41,456 nucleotides of DNA from Brevundimonas sp. (lineage in GTDB: Bacteria > Pseudomonadota > Alphaproteobacteria > Caulobacterales > Caulobacteraceae), in assembly GCF_027487935.1 (NCBI RefSeq), contig NZ_JAIYCP010000029.1, forward strand, positions 1-41,456, written 5' to 3'. Under the pieces are notes generated by a model. That model searched no databases. It saw nothing but the letters and a program-made list of their open reading frames with translations, and was not told where the DNA came from. The first letter of the stretch is position 1; the number at the start of each line of letters is the position of its first letter. Positions 28,471 to 36,004 of this stretch are shown piece after piece. Position numbers and translations under genes: made by a program.

Positions 28471-29267
28471 TGCGACACGCCGGCTATTATGCTCTCCTTC
28501 AGTACAGCCCTGTACCCGAGCGGCAGGAATTTCTGAACTTCGGCATCTTCCTAGCTGTCCCCGAGTTGGACTTCGCTGAAGTGGCTGTCGCCAATGGTAG
28601 CGCTCGGATGGAGCGGATCTTTGCTGGCATTCCCAAGTCCCGCTTCGAGGACGAGAAGCGTGGTTTTGGAAACCGGATCAAGCTTGAGTATGCGCGCAAG
28701 CGGTCACTTATCTCACTGGAAGAGTTATCCCATAAGCTCGCCAATGATTTCAGGATTTCGGAGCTTCGCTCGGTGGCGGTCGATAATCCGTCCCAAGAAC
28801 TCCGGCGGCTGTTTTCTATACTCGTCGGCGATGAGGAGCCAAAGAGACGAGAAAAACGCATTTCGGCGAAGATACGAGAAGCCTTTGTTTCTAGGCGCAT
28901 TGTGCAATATTTAGAAAATCCACCCACTGTTGATATTCCTGAAGCAGGCGTTCAGATAAACGCACCGTTTGGATACCAGAACGGAGCGTATAATCTTATC
29001 GATGGAGTCAGGATCTCAGGGAACCCCTCGGAAGATATGCGAGAAACGGGCAGGCGCGCCATTGAAGGCGGACTGCTCTGGAAACACTACGAAAACTCTC
29101 TGCACAAGAAGCGCTTGGTGGTTGTCGGGGATTTTTCGAGGCACGAAGATAAATTCTACCATGCTGTTGGCGATCTTCTGGCCGAGAACAACGTACGACT
29201 TTATCGTCTCGACAGCCTCGACCCTCTGATCGACGACATCAAAGACAACGCGTCACTGCATAGCTGA
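28467..29267 (+). CDS. DUF3037 family protein
   Basis: 266 residues. N-terminal YYALLQYSPVPERQEFLNFGIFLAVPELDFAEV is the DUF3037 hallmark (YxLxQYxPxPxRxExxNxGV). The rest is charged, with KRISAKIREAFVSRR and an end DLLAENNVRLYRLDSLDPLIDD. It has no catalytic motif I recognise. ATG 28467 overlaps the HipA-like stop by ATGA and has a strong AGGAGG at 28458-28463, so the two are coupled. The codons are AT-rich (28861-28920 has only 23 G/C of 60). Together with the preceding gene it looks like a horizontally acquired module. Confidence 0.78.
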   Translation: MMRHAGYYALLQYSPVPERQEFLNFGIFLAVPELDFAEVAVANGSARMERIFAGIPKSRFEDEKRGFGNRIKLEYARKRSLISLEELSHKLANDFRISELRSVAVDNPSQELRRLFSILVGDEEPKRREKRISAKIREAFVSRRIVQYLENPPTVDIPEAGVQINAPFGYQNGAYNLIDGVRISGNPSEDMRETGRRAIEGGLLWKHYENSLHKKRLVVVGDFSRHEDKFYHAVGDLLAENNVRLYRLDSLDPLIDDIKDNASLHS

Positions 29268-29298
29268 GCTCGGACGGCTGAGCACTGAGCTGCAGCGC

Positions 29299-29446
29299 TC
29301 AGAGCTGGCGACTGATCCCCCGCAACGCCTCCTCAGACACCCCCGCCGGCTGCCCGCCAGAGATCAGTCCCTTCCCCTCCACCACCACGGCGGGCACGCC
29401 GGTGATCCCGCGCGAGACCCACAGCGCCTCCGCCGCCCGCTCGCAC
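29299..29446 (-). pseudogene. Displaced 3' end of a frnE-like (DsbA family) gene
   Basis: In the right frame the minus strand reads ERAAEALWVSRGITGVPAVVV EGKGLISGGQP... and ends SRQL-stop, matching the last ~50 residues of the intact FrnE at 30486 (VRAAEALWVSRGINSVPAVVV EGKWLISGGQP). DNA identity is high over ~120 bp, with 15-17-bp identical blocks. The rest of the gene is missing. The copy has the same orientation as the intact gene. It begins abruptly beside the repeat at 29450. Confidence 0.8.
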
Positions 29447-29449
29447 CCC

Positions 29450-29707
29450 TTGTCATCCCGGAAGCCGCGCAGCGGCTATCCGGGACGGGACGCCATCCAC
29501 CTTCACCCCCCGCCCGGAAGGCGCACCGCGCCTGTCCGGGCGACAGGTCAGGGCCGCACCGCGTGGCTCCCGGCTCAGCCCTGACGGGCTGTCCGGGAGG
29601 GCATGGAGGGGGCATGCACCGTCCCGTCCCGGCTCTGCGCCGCTGCGCGGCTTGGCCGGGATGACAAAGAGGCTCTGCGCCGCTGCGCGGCTTGGCCGGG
29701 ATGACAA
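29450..29707. repeat. Mosaic palindromic element with inverted ends and a 40-bp tandem duplication
   Basis: The left end TTGTCATCCCGG...AGCCGC-GCA-GCGGCT (29450-29477) is the inverse of the right end CCGCTGCGCGGCTTGGCCGGGATGACAA (minus a 2-nt difference). The right end is tandemly duplicated: 29631-29667 and 29671-29707 are identical over 37 bp. Short CCGG-rich hairpins lie between. There is no coding capacity beyond overlapping spurious frames. The gap 29447-29781 holds nothing else. Confidence 0.8.
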
Positions 29708-29781
29708 GGGGGGATCACCCCTCCGTCCAAATCTGACGCACCCCCCGTCTATCCTCCCCGCCGATCAGAAGGGAGGACCCC

Positions 29782-30282
29782 ATGCCCGACGGCGCACCCG
29801 CCAGCCCCGCCAACGGCCATCGCCCCGCGCCCGACGCGGTCTGGGCCCAGGTGCGCGACGACTATCTGGCCGGAATCTCCGCCCCGGAATGCTGCCGGCG
29901 TCACGGCGTCGGGCTGACCGCGCTGCGCAAGCGGGCGGCCAGCGAGGGCTGGCGGCGCGCCGACCAGCCGTGGACGGTGCCGGTCCGGCTGGACCCTTGG
30001 GACGAGGGCGTGCTGCTGGAGGAAAGGGTCGCCGGCGACCTTGACCAGATCGAGATGCAAGAGCTCGAATGGATCGCCGACCGGCGGATGATGCGGGCCG
30101 TCCTGCGCGGCGACGCCGCCGAGGCCCTGCGCTGGCGCCGGGTGTTCACCTTCCTCGCGGCCCACGCCCGGGAGATCGAGCGGCTGGTCGCTGCGGAAGA
30201 GGCCATGGGACGCGTCCGCCGGGAAGCGCACGATGTGAACGGTGTGAACGGTGTGAACGGTGTTTCCGGACCGGGCGCGTGA
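29782..30282 (+). CDS. Hypothetical protein with HTH-like N-terminal segment
   Basis: 166 residues from ATG 29782, with an excellent AAGGGAGG site 8 nt upstream. The N-terminal part DYLAGISAPECCRRHGVGLTALRKRAASEGW looks like a homeodomain-type helix-turn-helix, as in small terminase or resolvase-like DNA-binding segments. The middle is helical and acidic (LEERVAGDLDQIEMQELEW), then a basic helix AEALRWRRVFTFLAAHAREIERL. The tail VNGVNGVNGV is encoded by a 9-bp tandem repeat (GTGTGAACG) at 30235-30262. The function is unknown. It lies between the two frnE 3' ends. Confidence 0.6.
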   Translation: MPDGAPASPANGHRPAPDAVWAQVRDDYLAGISAPECCRRHGVGLTALRKRAASEGWRRADQPWTVPVRLDPWDEGVLLEERVAGDLDQIEMQELEWIADRRMMRAVLRGDAAEALRWRRVFTFLAAHAREIERLVAAEEAMGRVRREAHDVNGVNGVNGVSGPGA

Positions 30283-30302
30283 GCGTCGGCTCAGCCCGCA
30301 TC

Positions 30303-30485
30303 TTCTCCCCTTCCCCTCGACGGGGTGGAGGCGGGTCGCCGAAGGCGGACCGACGACGGGTCGGGGGATGGGGTGAGGGCACGCTGCGTCCGGAATTTGC
30401 GCGGGAGGCGTCAGTGCCCTTCAGCGCGCGCCCTCAGACAGCCTGCCTGCACCCCCTCCCAACCCTCCCCCGTCGAGGGGGAGGG
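30303..30485. repeat. Pair of inverted palindromic repeats; right one is a likely frnE terminator
   Basis: CCCCTCGACGGGG at 30313-30325 is the exact reverse complement of CCCCGTCGAGGGG at 30468-30480. The right copy expands to a 9-bp perfect stem CCCTCCCCC-GTCGA-GGGGGAGGG (30463-30485) and abuts the frnE stop codon (30486), so on the minus strand it is a strong transcription stop candidate. The rest of the gap 30283-30485 holds nothing else recognisable. Confidence 0.7.
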
Positions 30486-31145
30486 CTATGTGCTGGCCAT
30501 CTGCCTGAGCGCCTGCTCGAACACCGCCGCCGGCTGGCCGCCCGAGATCAGCCATTTCCCCTCGACCACCACGGCGGGCACGCTGTTGATGCCGCGCGAG
30601 ACCCACAGGGCCTCCGCCGCCCGCACCTCGGCGGCATGGAGGTCGCCGGACAGGACCTCGACGGCCTTCGCCCGGTCCAGCCCCGCCGCCTCAGCCGCGT
30701 CGGCCAGCACATCGGCGTCGGGCAGGGCCCGGCCGTCGGTGAAATGGGTGCGGAACAGCGCCTCTTTCAGCGCCCTCTGTTCGCCCGGTCCGACCGTCCC
30801 GGCCCAGTGCAGCAGCCGGTGGGCGTCGAAGGTGTTCCAGATGCGGCTGTCGGGGCCCATCTGCATCCGGAACCCCGGCCAGGCCTCAGCCGCGCGTTCG
30901 GTGATCATGGCCCGGTTGGCGGCCGACTGTTCGGGGGTCGAGCCGTATTTGCGGGCGATATGCTCGCCGATGTTTTCCCCTTCGGGGGGCATCTGCGGGT
31001 TCAACTCGAACGGCTGGAAATGCACCTGGGCCGTGATGCCCTCGGCCTTGAGCGTCTCAAGGGCGGTTTCCAGCCCGCCCAGCCCGACGACGCACCAGGG
31101 GCAGACGATGTCGGAGACGAAGTCGATATGCAGGGTCCTGGGCAT
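30486..31145 (-). CDS. DsbA-family oxidoreductase, FrnE-like
   Basis: 219 residues. A thioredoxin-fold DsbA protein of the cytoplasmic FrnE type: SDIVCPWCVVGL (CPWC active site), FQPFELNPQMPPEGENI, the helical insertion with RMQMGPDSRIWNTFDAHRLLHWA, and GINSVPAVVVEG with the cis-proline. There is no signal peptide. It probably forms or isomerises disulfides or acts in a 2-hydroxychromene isomerase-like step; FrnE is implicated in oxidative-stress tolerance in other bacteria. ATG 31145. A duplicated 3' end of this gene lies at 29299. Its stop sits against the hairpin at 30463-30485. Confidence 0.88.
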   Translation of the reverse strand: MPRTLHIDFVSDIVCPWCVVGLGGLETALETLKAEGITAQVHFQPFELNPQMPPEGENIGEHIARKYGSTPEQSAANRAMITERAAEAWPGFRMQMGPDSRIWNTFDAHRLLHWAGTVGPGEQRALKEALFRTHFTDGRALPDADVLADAAEAAGLDRAKAVEVLSGDLHAAEVRAAEALWVSRGINSVPAVVVEGKWLISGGQPAAVFEQALRQMAST

Positions 31146-31193
31146 GGGGCGGGTCTCCGAGGTGGTTGGTCATATGGGGCCGGGGACGGTCGT

Positions 31194-31355
31194 TTCATCA
31201 CAACGGACACAACGAGGGCACGACGGGGCCGGCGGGGCCGCGGCTGCCGTCAGGCAGACGCAAGAGATCGATTGCGGGCAAGGGCCCGCGATAAGCGGTC
31301 TCAGGCGCGCTCCCGTCGTGTTCGTTGTGCCCTTCGTCGTGTCCGTTGTGATGAA
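31194..31355. repeat. Inverted nonamer-like arrays, 44-bp arms
   Basis: Left arm 31194-31226 starts TTCATCACAACGGACAC and the right arm ends GTGTCCGTTGTGATGAA (31339-31355): 17 bp exact. The arms continue as CACAACG/CACGACG units of 9-12 bp, so the right arm (31311-31355) reverse complement carries CACAACGGA, CACGACGAA, CACAACGAA, CACGACGGG. About 84 bp lie between. It fills most of the 231-bp gap between frnE and the thiolase. Confidence 0.85.
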
Positions 31356-31376
31356 CCAGCCGGCCCCCCATCCGGC

Positions 31377-32555
<1,179 letters not shown>

Positions 32556-32775
32556 GCCGGTACCCCTCAAGCCGACCGCGGGCGAGGGAGCGCCCGGGCC
32601 GGGAAAAACAAAACCTCTACGCCGGTCCCGGGCGTTAGGTTGCGCGAAACGAGTCGTGCCGTTTTTGCCGCATCCCGCCGCCTTCGTCACCCATGACGAC
32701 GACGTTCAGCGAATGGTCACCGGCCCTGGGGCATGGTGGCCGGAACAAACGGAGCGAGAAAGGCTTGATGGGGCC

Positions 32776-33489
32776 ATGCTCAAGAGTCTGAGAGACGTGC
32801 TGGTGCGGGTTTCCGTTCCTGATGAACAGGACATGGAAGAGCACTACCGGACCCCGGCGGAGAAGACCGCCGACCTGATCGTCCATGTGGTCGGCCTGAC
32901 CCTGGCCGCCGTGGGCGGCATCGTCCTGGCCGTGCTGGCCGCCATCTATTCCGGCATCGGAGCCGTGGTCGCCACCGCCGCCTATGCCCTGTGCCTGATC
33001 CTCATGCTGACGGTCTCGGCCCTCTACAACCAGGCCCATCCGGGTGCCGCCCGGCCGCTGCTGAGGCGGATGGACGAGGCGGCCATCTTTCTGATGATCG
33101 CCGGCAGCTATACCCCCTTCACCACCCAGAGGTTCGAAGGGGCCTGGTCGATCGGCTTCACCGTCCTGGTCTGGGCGGTGGCGCTGGGCGGGGTGGCGGT
33201 CAAGCTGGTGGCGCCGCGCATCTCGGATACCTTCTGGAGCCTGGTCTATCTCGGTTTCAGCTGGCTGGCGCTCGCCGCCGCCAAGCCCCTGATCGACACC
33301 GTCCATCCGGTTGCGCTGGGCCTGCTGGTGCTGGGCGGGCTGATCTATACCGCCGGCGTCTTCGTCTTCATCAGCCCGACGGTGAAATTCCGCCGCGCCA
33401 TCTGGCACGGCTTCGTCGTCACCGGTGCCACCGTCCACTGGGCCGCGGTGCTGGTCGGCGTGGTCCTGGCCCCTGCGGCGATGGGCTGA
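32776..33489 (+). CDS. Hemolysin III / TrhA-family membrane protein
   Basis: 237 residues from ATG 32776. An in-frame ATG at 32713 exists but lacks a ribosome-binding site, so the start is not certain. It has seven membrane segments (IVHVVGLTLAAVGGIVLAVL, AVVATAAYALCLILMLTV, IFLMIAGSYTPFTT, IGFTVLVWAVALGGVA, LVYLGFSWLALAAA, LGLLVLGGLIYTAGVFVF, ATVHWAAVLVGVVL). FLMIAGSYTPF is the hemolysin III/PAQR signature, and the metal-site residues are in E-H-Y...H...H...H positions (EHYRTPAEKTADLIVH, NQAHP, WHGFVV..VHWAAV). Bacterial members are implicated in membrane lipid or fluidity homeostasis rather than haemolysis. Confidence 0.87.
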   Translation: MLKSLRDVLVRVSVPDEQDMEEHYRTPAEKTADLIVHVVGLTLAAVGGIVLAVLAAIYSGIGAVVATAAYALCLILMLTVSALYNQAHPGAARPLLRRMDEAAIFLMIAGSYTPFTTQRFEGAWSIGFTVLVWAVALGGVAVKLVAPRISDTFWSLVYLGFSWLALAAAKPLIDTVHPVALGLLVLGGLIYTAGVFVFISPTVKFRRAIWHGFVVTGATVHWAAVLVGVVLAPAAMG

Positions 33490-33548
33490 TTTGCATGCGG
33501 CTTCGCACTGCGGGATAGTGCGGCAGTGCAACAGGTCAGGGGTTTGGC

Positions 33549-34148
33549 GTGGCGGACAAGAAGGCCGGAGCGGGCGACACCGTCGTCATCAAGAAATACG
33601 CCAACCGGCGGCTCTACAACACCGCCACCAGCGCCTATGTGACGCTCGAAGACCTGGCCCGGATGGTCCGCGAGGGCACGGAATTCGTGGTCTTCGACGC
33701 CAAGTCCAATGACGACCTGACCCGCCAGATCCTGACCCAGATCATCTTCGAGGAAGAGAGCCGCGGCGAGGCCCTGCTGCCGGTCCAGTTCCTGCGCCAG
33801 CTGATCGGCTTCTACGGCGGTCAGATGCAGGGCGTCCTGCCCTCCTATCTGGAGATGTCGCTCGACAGCTTCAGCCGCCAGCAGGAGCAGATGCGCGGCC
33901 AGTTCTCCAAGGCCTTTGGCGCAACCCCCGGTGCCGGGATCCTCGATGAGGCGGTCAAGCGCAACATGGCGCTGTTCACCGATGCGATGAAGATGTGGCC
34001 CGGCTTCAACGCCCTGACGCCGGGCGGACCCGCCGCGGGCGCGGCACCGCCGCCGCAGGCCGCGCCGGCCGCCGACCCCCTGGACGAGATGCGCCGCCAG
34101 ATGGACGAGATGCGCAGCCAGCTCGACAAGCTGTCGAAGGGCGGCTGA
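33549..34148 (+). CDS. phaR: Polyhydroxyalkanoate synthesis regulator PhaR
   Basis: 199 residues starting at GTG 33549, with AGGGG upstream. The PHB accumulation DNA-binding domain is plain: VIKKYANRRLYNTATSAYVTLEDLARMVREG (residues ~13-45), then ...DAKSNDDLTRQILTQIIFEEE and the helical C-terminal part. The tail is Pro/Ala rich and ends with EMRRQMDEMRSQLDKL coiled coil. PhaR binds PHA granules and represses phasin and other genes. It is followed after 1 nt by a small gene and lies near the thiolase. Confidence 0.95.
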   Translation: MADKKAGAGDTVVIKKYANRRLYNTATSAYVTLEDLARMVREGTEFVVFDAKSNDDLTRQILTQIIFEEESRGEALLPVQFLRQLIGFYGGQMQGVLPSYLEMSLDSFSRQQEQMRGQFSKAFGATPGAGILDEAVKRNMALFTDAMKMWPGFNALTPGGPAAGAAPPPQAAPAADPLDEMRRQMDEMRSQLDKLSKGG

Positions 34149-34149
34149 C

Positions 34150-34500
34150 ATGACCGACGAGGTCCGCCCCGTCGGTCCCGTACAGCGCCGTGCCGACCGC
34201 CGCAGCGATGAACGGCGCGCCGCGGAACGCCGGGCCGGCTCTGCATCGCGGGCCCTGGTCCTGACGGATATCCCGGCCGAGACTGCCGAGCCCCCGGCAA
34301 GACCTGCCCCGACCCCGCGCAGGGATGCCGGCGCGGCTGTCTTTGCCGCCCAGATGATTGGACAGACCGGACAGCGCCGCGGCCTCAAGGGCGGCCCGCC
34401 GGTGCTGGACGCGGCCCGCTCCACCTACCTCGGCACGGAACACACGGGGGCCGCCGAGCGCCGCCCGCGACCGGGCAAGGCGAAGGACACCGACGTCTGA
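34150..34500 (+). CDS. Hypothetical protein next to phaR
   Basis: 116 residues, ATG 34150, 1 nt after phaR with GAAGGGCGG upstream, so probably co-transcribed. The sequence is arginine-rich in the first third (RRADRRSDERRAAERRAG), then a Pro-rich linker, and a conserved-looking C-terminal segment AAVFAAQMIGQTGQRRGLKGG followed by LDAARSTYLGTE. No known domain is recognised; it may be a disordered DNA- or granule-associated protein. Found beside phaR, but function not shown. Confidence 0.7.
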   Translation: MTDEVRPVGPVQRRADRRSDERRAAERRAGSASRALVLTDIPAETAEPPARPAPTPRRDAGAAVFAAQMIGQTGQRRGLKGGPPVLDAARSTYLGTEHTGAAERRPRPGKAKDTDV

Positions 34501-34558
34501 GGCCACGGCACGGTCCTTGCTGAACGAAAGGTTTAAAGCCTCGTTCGGGACCATCGCC

Positions 34559-34627
34559 ATGCTGACCATCCTCACCCGCACCATCGACATCACCGTCGTG
34601 GCGCTGATCTTCGTCGCCTTTTCCTGA
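34559..34627 (+). CDS. Possible 22-residue membrane micropeptide
   Basis: ATG 34559 encodes MLTILTRTIDITVVALIFVAFS, a single hydrophobic helix ending at a clear stop. It lies in the 133-bp gap after the phaR-linked gene. AAAGG at 34527-34531 is too distant to be a good ribosome-binding site, and a start at TTG 34517 would include it. Low support from sequence alone. Confidence 0.3.
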   Translation: MLTILTRTIDITVVALIFVAFS

Positions 34628-34633
34628 GCCCGG

Positions 34634-35062
34634 TCAGGTACCGCCGGCGAAGTCCAGGTCCTTGCGGGCCGAGATGATGGTGACGATGAAGCCGGCCAGA
34701 ACGTCCAGCATGACCATGGTCAGGATCAGGAAGAAGGTCGAGGTCGCGAACCCCTTGAACAGGAGGAAGGCGACCAGGCAGAAGACAAACAGGATCAGCG
34801 ACAGGGCGTGGTTGACGATCGCCACCTTCTGACTCGATGTCGATTTCAGCAGTTCGAAGAACAGCAGGATCAGCGACAGGAAGAGGATCAGGTCCCCTGT
34901 GCCGACGTTCCAGGCCGTGCCCGAGACCATCGGAATCGAGAACAGCGGATCTCCCAGCGCCACTTCGGCTGCGGCGACCCCGCCGGAGCCCAGGACCCCG
35001 AACCCGATGATGATGGCGTAGATCACCACGGGGATGAACAGCAGAGGGATGGCGAGCAGCAT
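34634..35062 (-). CDS. Small integral membrane protein of unknown function
   Basis: 142 residues from ATG 35062 (GGAG 6 nt upstream); the alternative ATG 35074 adds MEPA. Four membrane segments: LAIPLLFIPVVIYAIIIGFG, LILFLSLILLFFELL, HALSLILFVFCLVAFLLF and TFFLILTMVMLDVLAGFIVTI, with a short acidic periplasmic loop between the first two. The C-terminus is ARKDLDFAGGT. No family is recognised. It is separated from the GT2 gene by 103 nt; both are on the minus strand. Confidence 0.75.
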   Translation of the reverse strand: MLLAIPLLFIPVVIYAIIIGFGVLGSGGVAAAEVALGDPLFSIPMVSGTAWNVGTGDLILFLSLILLFFELLKSTSSQKVAIVNHALSLILFVFCLVAFLLFKGFATSTFFLILTMVMLDVLAGFIVTIISARKDLDFAGGT

Positions 35063-35165
35063 GGCGGGCTCCATCGACGTACGGCCGCGAAACAGCCGCG
35101 CTTGTTAACGATGCTTACCCCGGTTCGATCCAAACGGCTACGCCCGCTCGCCCGGCAGGCGAAAG

Positions 35166-35894
35166 TCAGAATTCGCTGATCGCGCCGGGCTTGCGGGACC
35201 GCGACTTCAACCAGATCACGCCGAGCAGGTCCGACAGCGAGGCCATCAGCCGCCCCCAGTTGGTGTATTTCGACCGCCCTGTCTCGCGGTGACGGTGATC
35301 CACGTCGAGATAGAGGTTCTGATAGCCTTCACGGATCATCAGGGCCGGCAGATAGCGGTGGATGTGATCGAAATAGGGGAGGCGCAGAAAGATGTCCCGC
35401 CGGAACGCTTTCAGCCCGCAGCCCGTGTCGTCGGCGTCGTCGCCCAGCAGTCTGCGACGGATGCGGTTGGCCCACAGCGAGGCCTGCCGCTTGGCGCCGG
35501 AATCCTGGCGCTTGGCCCGAACGCCACCGACGAGGCCCACCGAGGGCGGTGAGGCGGCCAGCAGATCGGCCAGTTTCGGGGCGTCCGCCGGCGGATTCTG
35601 GCCGTCCCCGTCGAGGGTCACCACGATCGCGCCGCGCGCCGCCAGCACGCCGGTGCGAACCGCCCGGCTCTGGCCGGCGTTCGAGCCGTGGCTGAGCACG
35701 CGCAGGGCCGGCAGTTCGGTCATCAGCCCCCGAAGCTCGGCCAGGGTGCCGTCCCGCGACGCGTCGTCGACAAAGACCATCTCATAGGCGCGACCCTCGA
35801 AGGCGGCTGCGATCTCGCGCGCCAGTGGGCCGGCCGCGCCCTGTTCGTCATGCACCGGGACGACGACGGAGATATCGGGGATCATGTCCTTCAT
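35166..35894 (-). CDS. Family 2 glycosyltransferase (dolichyl-/undecaprenyl-phosphate sugar synthase-like)
   Basis: 242 residues. GT-A fold marks: SVVVPVHDEQGAAG, the FVDDASRDGT nucleotide site, VVTLDGDGQNPP (DxD-type metal site), and DTGCGLKAFRRDIFLRLP acceptor region. This matches ArnC/DPM1-like enzymes that load a sugar onto a polyprenyl phosphate. There is no membrane segment at the C-terminus, so it may depend on a separate partner. It is divergent from the GT39 gene at 36005, which would use such lipid-linked sugars. The pair suggests a glycan or lipid A modification system (inference). Confidence 0.85.
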   Translation of the reverse strand: MKDMIPDISVVVPVHDEQGAAGPLAREIAAAFEGRAYEMVFVDDASRDGTLAELRGLMTELPALRVLSHGSNAGQSRAVRTGVLAARGAIVVTLDGDGQNPPADAPKLADLLAASPPSVGLVGGVRAKRQDSGAKRQASLWANRIRRRLLGDDADDTGCGLKAFRRDIFLRLPYFDHIHRYLPALMIREGYQNLYLDVDHRHRETGRSKYTNWGRLMASLSDLLGVIWLKSRSRKPGAISEF

Positions 35895-36004
35895 CCACGC
35901 TGTCTAGCCGGTTTCCACGCCGGACGGGAGATGGTGCCGACCTATGCCGCGAGCCGCCGCCCAAACCATGACGCATGGTGAAAGGTCGTGTTAGGACGAT
36001 GCAC

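Noticed and set aside
28471..29267. Other overlapping short frames inside the DUF3037 gene
   Set aside because: They lack ribosome-binding sites and known motifs; the coupled frame from 28467 explains the region.
29450..29710. Insertion sequence remnant
   Set aside because: No transposase fragment is readable in any frame; the structure is palindromic repeats only.
30229..30262. CRISPR-like short repeats
   Set aside because: The units are 9 bp with no spacers and are translated in frame; no cas gene is present.
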